In this document: positions 8,173-13,382 of the stretch, one piece after another
How the letters are laid out: the number at the start of each line of letters is the position of its first letter
Position numbering within the stretch: the first letter of the stretch is position 1
From: JAFKKS01 sp039808325
Lineage (GTDB): Bacteria > Pseudomonadota > Alphaproteobacteria > Rhizobiales > Xanthobacteraceae
Length of the DNA: 13,382 nt
Direction of reading: 5' to 3'
Assembly (NCBI GenBank): GCA_039808325.1
Contig: JBDHSU010000110.1
Location: 1-13,382 of the forward strand
The notes under the pieces: generated by a model
The model's database searches: none
What the model saw: the letters and a program-made list of their open reading frames with translations, nothing else
What the model was told of the DNA's origin: nothing
Position numbers and translations under genes: made by a program

Positions 8173-8221
8173 CCTCATCCTGAGACGGCCGCGAAGCGGC
8201 CGTCTCGCAGAATGACGGTGG
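8173..8221 (-). repeat. Palindromic intergenic repeat, copy B, with perfect hairpin
   Basis: Inverted relative of copy A. Its centre is a perfect hairpin: GAGACGGCCGC (8182-8192), loop GAA, GCGGCCGTCTC (8196-8206). There is no T-run after the stem, so it does not look like a normal intrinsic terminator. It ends 15 bases before the pimC start, just upstream of the TGGAG that serves as pimC ribosome binding site, so it could affect processing or translation of the downstream message. Confidence 0.7.
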
Positions 8222-8236
8222 AATGGAGCCGAAGCC

Positions 8237-9439
8237 ATGGACCTGCGCTTCACCGACGAGGAGATCGCCTTCCGCAAGGAGGTGCGCGCGTTCTTCGACA
8301 GCGCGCTGCCGAAGGATATCCGCACCAAGATGGAGGAGGGTCGCGCGCTGGTGAAGGACGACATCGTCACCTGGCAGCGCATTCTCAACGCCAAGGGCTG
8401 GGCGACGCCGTTCTGGCCGGTGGAATATGGCGGGACGGGCTGGAGCCCGATGCGGCAATACATCTTCCTCGAGGAGATGCAGGCGACGCCGGCGCCGCAG
8501 CCGCTGCAGTTCGGCGTCAACATGGTCGGGCCGGTGATCTACACCTTCGCCAACGAAGAGCAGAAGGCGCATTTCCTGCCGCGCATCCGCAACATCGACG
8601 ACTGGTGGTGCCAGGGCTTCTCCGAGCCCGGCGCCGGCTCCGACCTCGCCTCGCTGAAGACGACCGCGAAGCGCGACGGCGACCATTATGTCGTCACCGG
8701 GCAGAAGACCTGGACGACGCTTGCGCAATATGCCGATTGGATCTTCTGCCTGGTGCGCACCGATCCGAACGCGGCAAAGAAACAGGAAGGCATCTCGTTC
8801 CTGCTGATCGACATGAAGACGAAGGGCATCACCATCCGTCCGATCCAGACGATCGACGGCGGCCGCGAGGTCAACGAGGTGTTCTTCGACGACGTGCGGG
8901 TTCCGGCGAAGAACCTCGTCGGCCAGGAGAACAAGGGCTGGGACTACGCGAAGTTCCTGCTCGGCAACGAGCGCATCGGCATCGCGCGCATCGGCATGTC
9001 GAAGCATCGCATCCGCCGCATCAAGGAACTCGCAGCGAAGGAGTTCGACGGCGAACGGCCGATCCTCGACAACCCGCGCTTTCGCGAGAAGCTCGCCGCG
9101 GTGGAGATCGAACTCAAGGCGCTGGAGATGACGCAGTTGCGAGTCATCGCCGCGGAGGGCAAGCGCGAGAAAGGCCGACCGGATCCGGCGTCGTCGATTC
9201 TCAAGATCAAGGGCTCCGAATTGCAGCAGGCGACGACGGAGCTTCTGATGGAAGTCGTCGGGCCTTATGCCCTGCCCTATCAGACGGATCAGGACGCGGG
9301 CTGGAACGAGCCGCCCGTCGGCCCGGACTGGGCGGGTCCCATTGCACCTACCTATTTCAACTACCGCAAGGTTTCGATCTACGGCGGCTCGAACGAGATC
9401 CAGAAGAACATTGTCGCCAAGGCGATCTTGGGGCTTTAG
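8237..9439 (+). CDS. pimC: Acyl-CoA dehydrogenase, pimeloyl-CoA dehydrogenase large-subunit type
   Basis: A 400-residue FAD-dependent acyl-CoA dehydrogenase, predicted to introduce the 2,3 double bond into a (dicarboxyl-)CoA as the large partner of a two-subunit enzyme with PimD. Visible signatures: MDLRFTDEE start, FAD-contact motif FSEPGAGSDLASLKT (about 128-142), VFFDDVRVPAKNLVG, and the C-terminal RKVSIYGGSNEIQ. The MCAD-type catalytic Glu position reads Gly here (YGGS). Instead Glu245 in LLGNERIGIAR sits where isovaleryl- and long-chain acyl-CoA dehydrogenases carry their base. As I remember it, Bradyrhizobium/Rhodopseudomonas PimC is very similar over the whole length. ATG 8237 has TGGAG 8 bases upstream. 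The stop is 3 bases before pimD, so the two subunits are probably translated in step. Confidence 0.92.
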   Translation: MDLRFTDEEIAFRKEVRAFFDSALPKDIRTKMEEGRALVKDDIVTWQRILNAKGWATPFWPVEYGGTGWSPMRQYIFLEEMQATPAPQPLQFGVNMVGPVIYTFANEEQKAHFLPRIRNIDDWWCQGFSEPGAGSDLASLKTTAKRDGDHYVVTGQKTWTTLAQYADWIFCLVRTDPNAAKKQEGISFLLIDMKTKGITIRPIQTIDGGREVNEVFFDDVRVPAKNLVGQENKGWDYAKFLLGNERIGIARIGMSKHRIRRIKELAAKEFDGERPILDNPRFREKLAAVEIELKALEMTQLRVIAAEGKREKGRPDPASSILKIKGSELQQATTELLMEVVGPYALPYQTDQDAGWNEPPVGPDWAGPIAPTYFNYRKVSIYGGSNEIQKNIVAKAILGL

Positions 9440-9442
9440 GCG

Positions 9443-10585
9443 ATGGACTTCGATCTCAGCGAAGAACAGCAGCTTCTCCAAGACAGCGTTACGCGGCTGA
9501 TGGCCGACCGCTACGACTTCGAGCGGCGTAACGAATATGCGAAGTCTGCGGAAGGCTTCAGCCTGCCGCTCTGGCGTCAATACGCGGAGCTGGGCGTTCT
9601 TGGACTTCCGTTCGACGAAGCGCACGGCGGCATCGGCGACGACGGCGTCGGCACGATGATCGTGATGCAAGCGTTCGGCCGCGCCCTCGCGCTCGAGCCT
9701 TATCTTGCAACCGTCGTGCTCGGCGGCGGCGTCATCCGGCACGGCGGATCGGCGCAGCAGAAGGAAGCGATCCTGCCGAAGATTGCGGACGGCACGCTGC
9801 GTCTTGCCTTCGCGCAAGCCGAGCGCCAGTCGCGTTACAATCTCGCCGACGTCAAAACGACCGCCAAGAAAGCCGGGGGCGGCTGGGTTCTCGACGGCGA
9901 AAAGAGCCTGGTGCTGCATGGCGACAGCGCCGACATGTTGATCGTCGTCACGCGCACGTCGGGCGCGCAACGCGATGAGAAAGGGCTCAGCCTGTTCCTC
10001 GTGGACGCGCGAGCGGCAGGCGTTTCCCGGCGCGGCTATCCGACGCAAGACGGCCGGCGTGCGGCGGAAATCGCCTTCGCGCAGGTCACCGTGCCGGAAA
10101 ACGCGCGTATCGGCGATATCGGCGCCGCTTTTCCTGTTATCGAGCGCGTCGTCGACGAGGCGCGCGCGGCACTATGCGCCGATGCCGTCGGCGCGATGGA
10201 GGCGATGCACGCGCTGACCGTCGAGTATCTGAAAACGCGCAAGCAGTTCGGCGCCGCCATCGGAAGCTTCCAGGCGCTGCAGCATCGCGCGGTCGACATG
10301 TTCGTCGCGGTCGAGCAAGCGCGCAGCATGGCCATGCTCGCCGCCATGACGGCGCGCGACGAGGACGCGGAGGCGCGGCGCAAATCCGTCGCGGCCGCCA
10401 AGGTCCAGATCGGCCGCTCGGGGAAGTTCGTCGGCCAGCAGGCCGTGCAGTTGCACGGCGGCGTCGGCATGACGATGGAACTGAAGGTCGGCCACTACTT
10501 CAAGCGCGTCACCATGACCGATACGCTCTTCGGCGACGCCGACTATCATCTCGCGCGGCTCGCCGAGGCCGGAGGATTAATCTGA
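9443..10585 (+). CDS. pimD: Acyl-CoA dehydrogenase, pimeloyl-CoA dehydrogenase small-subunit type
   Basis: A 380-residue acyl-CoA dehydrogenase homologue, the expected small partner of PimC. It has the family fold markers (MDFDLSEEQQLL start, EYLKTRKQFGAAIGSFQALQH, VQLHGGVGMTMELKVGHYFKR), but the usual FAD-contact motif is replaced by AFAQAERQSRYNLADVKTT and the C-terminal catalytic segment reads TLFGDADYH, with Gly at the MCAD base position. A Glu (239, in VVDEARAAL) lies at the helix position used in isovaleryl-CoA dehydrogenase. Such divergence is typical of the second subunit in heteromeric enzymes such as PimCD or mycobacterial FadE pairs. The 3-base gap from pimC and the GGGG/TAGG around the junction suggest coupled translation. 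Ends 25 bases before the next dehydrogenase gene. Confidence 0.92.
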   Translation: MDFDLSEEQQLLQDSVTRLMADRYDFERRNEYAKSAEGFSLPLWRQYAELGVLGLPFDEAHGGIGDDGVGTMIVMQAFGRALALEPYLATVVLGGGVIRHGGSAQQKEAILPKIADGTLRLAFAQAERQSRYNLADVKTTAKKAGGGWVLDGEKSLVLHGDSADMLIVVTRTSGAQRDEKGLSLFLVDARAAGVSRRGYPTQDGRRAAEIAFAQVTVPENARIGDIGAAFPVIERVVDEARAALCADAVGAMEAMHALTVEYLKTRKQFGAAIGSFQALQHRAVDMFVAVEQARSMAMLAAMTARDEDAEARRKSVAAAKVQIGRSGKFVGQQAVQLHGGVGMTMELKVGHYFKRVTMTDTLFGDADYHLARLAEAGGLI

Positions 10586-10610
10586 CGCTTGGATTATCGA
10601 GGAGAAGCCG

Positions 10611-11840
10611 ATGCTCTTTCCCCTCTCGAAACATGCGGAAAACCTGCGCCAGCGGGTCATCGCATTCATGGAGGAGAACATTTATCCGGTCGAGGCGGAG
10701 TACGAGCGGCAACTGGACGCGCTGCCGAGCCGCTGGCATGTGCCGCCGCTGATGGAAGAACTCAAGGCCAAGGCCAAGGCCGCCGGACTGTGGAACCTGT
10801 TCCTGCCGAAGGAAGAGTTCTCGGAATCCCTCACCAATGTCGAGTACGCGCATCTTTGCGAGGTGATGGGGCGCTCGCCGATCGGCCCCGAGCCGTTCAA
10901 CTGCTCCGCTCCGGACACCGGCAACATGGAGACGATCGCGCGCTATGGCAGCGCCGAAAACAAGAAGCAATGGCTGGAACCTCTCATGGAGGGGAAGATC
11001 CGCTCGTGCTTCGCAATGACGGAGCCGGCCGTCGCCTCGTCGGACGCAACCAATATCCGTTCCGAAATCCGTCGCGACGGCGACCACTACGTGGTCAGCG
11101 GGCGCAAATGGTGGACCTCCGGCGCGATGGACCCGCGCTGCAAGATCGCGATCTTCATGGGGCTCACGGACCCGAACGCCGAGCCGTACCGGCGTCAATC
11201 GATGATCCTGGTGCCGATGGAGGCGCCCGGCGTCAACGTGATCCGCTCCCTCAAGGTGTTCGGCTACGACGACGCGCCGCACGGTCACGCCGAGGTCGTG
11301 TTCGACAACGTGCGCGTGCCGGCGTCCAACATGCTGCTCGGGGAAGGGCGGGGTTTCGAGATCGCGCAAGGCCGGCTCGGCCCCGGCCGCATCCATCATT
11401 GCATGCGCTCGATCGGCGTCGCCGAGCGCGCGCTGGAGACGCTGTGCCAGAGGGCGGTCTCGCGAACGGCATTCGGCAAGACCATCGCGGAGCATGGCGT
11501 GACGCGCCACTGGATCGCGGAATCGCGCATGGAGATCGACCAGGCGCGCCTGCTGACGCTGCAGGCGGCGCATATGATGGACACGGTCGGCAACAAGGCG
11601 GCGCGCGCGGAGATCGCGATGATCAAGGTGGTGGCGCCAAACGTCGCGCAGAAGGTGATCGATCGCGCCATCCAGGTCTGCGGCGGCGGCGGCGTCAGCC
11701 AGGACTTCCATCTCGCCTACGCCTTCGCGCGCTCGCGCGCGCTGCGTTTGGCGGACGGTCCCGACGAAGTGCATCGCGAGACGATCGCGAAGCTCGAACT
11801 CAAGAAGTATCGCGCCAACAGCAACGCGCCCAAGCATTGA
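10611..11840 (+). CDS. ACAD10/11-type acyl-CoA dehydrogenase family protein
   Basis: A 409-residue flavoprotein of the acyl-CoA dehydrogenase superfamily, in the branch resembling the dehydrogenase domain of human ACAD10/ACAD11. Visible: CFAMTEPAVASSDATNI (133-149) in place of the usual TEPxAGSD, HYVVSGRKWWTSGAMDPRC, KVFGYDDAPHGHAEVVFDNVRVP, GRLGPGRIHHCMRSIG, AFGKTIAEHGVTRHWIAE, and RLADGPDEVH near the C-terminus. Where MCAD has its catalytic Glu in a YEGT-like motif, this protein reads ADGP (Asp382), as is usual in this branch. Independent of PimCD in sequence, so it probably handles a different acyl-CoA, such as a branched, cyclic or hydroxylated one. The ATG at 10611 follows GAGGAG with a 6-base spacer. 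Same operon; 7 bases before the SDR gene. Substrate unknown. Confidence 0.88.
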   Translation: MLFPLSKHAENLRQRVIAFMEENIYPVEAEYERQLDALPSRWHVPPLMEELKAKAKAAGLWNLFLPKEEFSESLTNVEYAHLCEVMGRSPIGPEPFNCSAPDTGNMETIARYGSAENKKQWLEPLMEGKIRSCFAMTEPAVASSDATNIRSEIRRDGDHYVVSGRKWWTSGAMDPRCKIAIFMGLTDPNAEPYRRQSMILVPMEAPGVNVIRSLKVFGYDDAPHGHAEVVFDNVRVPASNMLLGEGRGFEIAQGRLGPGRIHHCMRSIGVAERALETLCQRAVSRTAFGKTIAEHGVTRHWIAESRMEIDQARLLTLQAAHMMDTVGNKAARAEIAMIKVVAPNVAQKVIDRAIQVCGGGGVSQDFHLAYAFARSRALRLADGPDEVHRETIAKLELKKYRANSNAPKH

Positions 11841-11847
11841 GAGCGTC

Positions 11848-12612
11848 ATGACGACACCGTTTCATCTGACCGGAAAGGTCGCCGTGGTCACCGGATCGAG
11901 CCGCGGCATCGGCCGCGCTATCGCGGAGACGATGGCAAGCCTCGGCGCCAAGGTCGTGATATCCAGCCGCAAGGCTGAAGCCTGCGAAGAGGTGGCGAAA
12001 GCAATCAATGCGAAAGGCGGCGAAGCGGCGATCATCCCTTGCAACATCTCACGCAAGGCGGACGTCGAAACGCTCGTCGCCAAGACGCGCGAGACTTTCG
12101 GGCGCATCGACATCCTCGTCTGCAACGCCGCGGTCAATCCGGTTTACGGACCGCTCGCCAACCTGCCGGACGAGGCGTTCGACAAGGTTATGGGCTCGAA
12201 CGTCAAAAGCAATCTCTGGCTTTGCAACCTCGTGATCCCGGAGATGGCCGCCCGCGGGGACGGCGCGGTGGTCATCATTTCTTCGATCGCCGGCATCCGC
12301 GGTACCGGCGTCCTCGGCGCCTACGGCATCTCGAAGGCGGCGGACTTCGCCTTGGCGCGCAACCTCGCCGTGGAATGGGGACCGAAGAACGTGCGCGTGA
12401 ACTGCATCGCTCCAGGACTCGTGAAAACCGATTTCGCCAAAGCGCTGTGGGAAGACCCCGACAATCTCGCGACCCGCAACGCGCAGACGCCGCTGCGCCG
12501 CATCGGCGAACCCCACGAGATCGGCCCCGTTGCCGCATTTCTCGCGTCGCCGGCGGCAAGCTTCATCACCGGTCAAGTCATCGTCGCCGACGGCGGCGTG
12601 ACGATCGCCTGA
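11848..12612 (+). CDS. Classical short-chain dehydrogenase/reductase (SDR)
   Basis: A 254-residue NAD(P)-dependent oxidoreductase. The cofactor motif TGSSRGIG spans 15-22, the NAA motif is at 93-95, and the catalytic tetrad is Asn118, Ser146, Tyr159 and Lys163 in ISSIAG...AYGISKAA. The C-terminal block has RVNCIAPGLVKTDFA and the closing GQVIVADGG. Arg41 at the end of the second strand (SSRK) favours NADP(H). It resembles the DHRS4-like/FabG-like branch that often sits beside acyl-CoA dehydrogenase genes. The ATG has GAGAG just upstream and lies 7 bases after the preceding stop, making it the last gene of the operon. It probably oxidises an alcohol or reduces a ketone of the operon's substrate; it may partly duplicate the PimF dehydrogenase step. 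Only a weak hairpin (12642-12678, one G-U pair, no T-run) follows. Confidence 0.9.
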   Translation: MTTPFHLTGKVAVVTGSSRGIGRAIAETMASLGAKVVISSRKAEACEEVAKAINAKGGEAAIIPCNISRKADVETLVAKTRETFGRIDILVCNAAVNPVYGPLANLPDEAFDKVMGSNVKSNLWLCNLVIPEMAARGDGAVVIISSIAGIRGTGVLGAYGISKAADFALARNLAVEWGPKNVRVNCIAPGLVKTDFAKALWEDPDNLATRNAQTPLRRIGEPHEIGPVAAFLASPAASFITGQVIVADGGVTIA

Positions 12613-12751
12613 CGGCTTCGATCGGAACACAGGGCTCGCGCGGCCCCGCCGCCGCTGACACGCAGGGCGCACGGGGTCGGCTCAATAAAAATTGCGACTG
12701 ATCCATAAAAAGCCAAAGAAGATTGAAATGCTGCGTCGGTTATTGGGGCGA

Positions 12752-12769
12752 TACAGCTCGGTCGCTGTA
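12752..12769. promoter_or_regulatory. Inverted repeat upstream of the XRE gene, candidate operator
   Basis: TACAGC (12752-12757), 6-base spacer, GCTGTA (12764-12769): a perfect 6-base dyad about 73 bases before the XRE start. A second, imperfect dyad, AACCT-A-AGGTT, lies at 12781-12791. The surrounding 12681-12830 stretch is AT-richer than the rest of the window and carries ATAAAAA twice, exactly 20 bases apart (12685, 12705). XRE proteins of the lambda-repressor type bind such dyads and often control themselves. No clear -35/-10 pair could be picked out. Confidence 0.35.
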
Positions 12770-12841
12770 CGAACGATGCAAACCTAAGGTTGCGTCTACA
12801 CTTGCAAATTACTTCAAATCGCAGCAGCGGGCTTGGGCAAG

Positions 12842-13309
12842 ATGGTCAAAAAGCAGATCGGCAGTAGGTCTTCGATACAACGCGATCAGAATACGCGAGC
12901 GCCGGATACGCGCGACCGCGAGGTCGGGCAACGCATCCGCGCGCAGCGCCTGATCTGCAACATGTCGCAGGAGGAACTGGGCGATAAGCTCGGAATTACG
13001 TTCCAGCAGGTGCAAAAATACGAAAAGGGCACGAATCGTGTCGCCGCCGGACGCCTGATCCGGATCAGCGAGATCCTCGGCGTTCCCGTGGGCTTCTTTC
13101 TCGAGAATCCGGCGCATGCGGATGCTCGCGACGGCGACGGCGTCACCGGCGCGCTGAGTTTCCTCAAAACGGCGGGCGCTGTTCGCTTGCTGCGTGCCTA
13201 TGCGAGCATCGAAACGGCGGGCGTGCGCCAGTCGCTCGTTGAACTGGCGGAACAGATCGTCGGCCGCGAAGCCGGACGCCCGCAGCCCCGCAAAGGCCGC
13301 GCCAACTAG
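12842..13309 (+). CDS. XRE-family helix-turn-helix transcriptional regulator
   Basis: A 155-residue regulator. A lambda-repressor-like HTH covers about residues 28-86 (VGQRIRAQRLICNMSQEELGDKLG, then ITFQQVQKYEKGTNRVAAGRL, then EILGVPVGFF). The variable C-terminal tail (about 90-155) includes ALSFLKTAGAVRLLRAYASIE and a basic end. This pattern of HTH with FQQVQKYEKGxNRV followed by a short helical tail is very common in alphaproteobacterial chromosomes, where roles are mostly unknown. The ATG at 12842 is chosen; only a weak GGG lies upstream, and TTG at 12833 would add three residues. It is separated from the SDR gene by 229 bases of AT-richer sequence, so it likely has its own promoter. A link to the operon is not shown. 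Its stop codon is inside the stem of the following hairpin. Confidence 0.87.
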   Translation: MVKKQIGSRSSIQRDQNTRAPDTRDREVGQRIRAQRLICNMSQEELGDKLGITFQQVQKYEKGTNRVAAGRLIRISEILGVPVGFFLENPAHADARDGDGVTGALSFLKTAGAVRLLRAYASIETAGVRQSLVELAEQIVGREAGRPQPRKGRAN

Positions 13310-13349
13310 AGCGTTTTTGCTTTTGATGGAATCAAAAGCAACGCTCTAG
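13306..13349 (+). terminator. Strong hairpin at the end of the XRE gene, possible terminator
   Basis: CTAGAGCGT (13306-13314) pairs with ACGCTCTAG (13341-13349), and TGCTTTTGAT (13318-13327) with ATCAAAAGCA (13331-13340), leaving loop GGA and a TTT bulge on one side: 19 base pairs. The XRE stop codon TAG lies in the outer stem. The sequence after it, GTTCTTGTTTTG, is T-rich enough for some termination, and the shape also suits a repeat-borne palindrome. Confidence 0.5.
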
Positions 13350-13382
13350 GTTCTTGTTTTGACGCGTTTTCTTCACGCGAAC
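13310..13382 (+). repeat. Rhizobiales-type mosaic intergenic repeat, left part (cut by window edge)
   Basis: AGAGCGTTTTTGCTTTTGAT, its mirror AACGCTCT, then TTTTGACGCGTTTTCTTCA and CGCGAAC up to the last base. From memory this block, normally continuing with CGGT and CCACTTCGCTCGAAAACGCT, is scattered in many copies between genes of Rhizobium, Mesorhizobium and Bradyrhizobium (RIME-like elements). The right half is outside the window. The classification rests on recollection, not on a search. Confidence 0.5.

Noticed and set aside
12642..12678. GGCCCCG / CGGGGTC pairing after the SDR gene, considered as the operon terminator.
   Set aside because: It needs a G-U pair, has a 23-base loop and is followed by an A-rich rather than T-rich stretch.
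12723..12953. A 76-codon plus-strand frame in the leader of the XRE gene.
   Set aside because: It begins at a poor start, runs out of frame into the XRE coding region and resembles no protein; the region looks more like control sequence.

Overview
The window looks like chromosomal DNA from a high-GC alphaproteobacterium of the Hyphomicrobiales (Rhizobiales), near Bradyrhizobium, Rhodopseudomonas or Xanthobacteraceae. This rests on the GC-rich codon use, a pim-type dicarboxylate beta-oxidation operon, a DUF3096 microprotein, an HdeA-like protein, and two kinds of palindromic intergenic repeat that I recall as common in that order. There are no rRNA or tRNA genes, no transposase, no CRISPR array and no phage gene. 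No gene-free stretch exceeds 300 bases; the longest is 12613-12841.

Left part (1-2667): a set of apparently unrelated housekeeping or accessory genes. On the minus strand are the first 135 codons of pyruvate phosphate dikinase (cut by the window edge), a 45-residue DUF3096 membrane microprotein and a type II (S)-2-haloacid dehalogenase with all its catalytic residues. An HdeA-like periplasmic protein lies on the plus strand. A DUF4336 protein follows on the minus strand.

Central part (2815-12612): this is the core of the window. A minus-strand IclR-family regulator diverges from a plus-strand run of seven genes: alpha/beta hydrolase, pimF (enoyl-CoA hydratase/3-hydroxyacyl-CoA dehydrogenase fusion), pimB-type thiolase, pimC and pimD (large and small subunits of a pimeloyl-CoA dehydrogenase-type enzyme), a third ACAD10/11-type acyl-CoA dehydrogenase, and a short-chain dehydrogenase. 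Most spacings are very short or overlapping. The exception is a 169-base gap between pimB and pimC that carries an inverted pair of repeats. The intergenic region holds a good sigma70-type promoter and, just downstream of it, a palindrome with three half-sites, a plausible IclR operator. PimCD, PimF and PimB supply the four steps of beta-oxidation: dehydrogenation, hydration, oxidation and thiolysis. I infer that the hydrolase, third dehydrogenase and SDR prepare a particular substrate, perhaps cyclic, branched or hydroxylated, for that spiral. The pimA CoA ligase and pimE genes known from Rhodopseudomonas palustris are absent from this run.

Right part (12613-13382): an AT-richer leader with small inverted repeats precedes an XRE-family regulator. 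Its stop codon lies in the stem of a strong hairpin that begins what appears to be a Rhizobiales mosaic repeat running off the right edge.
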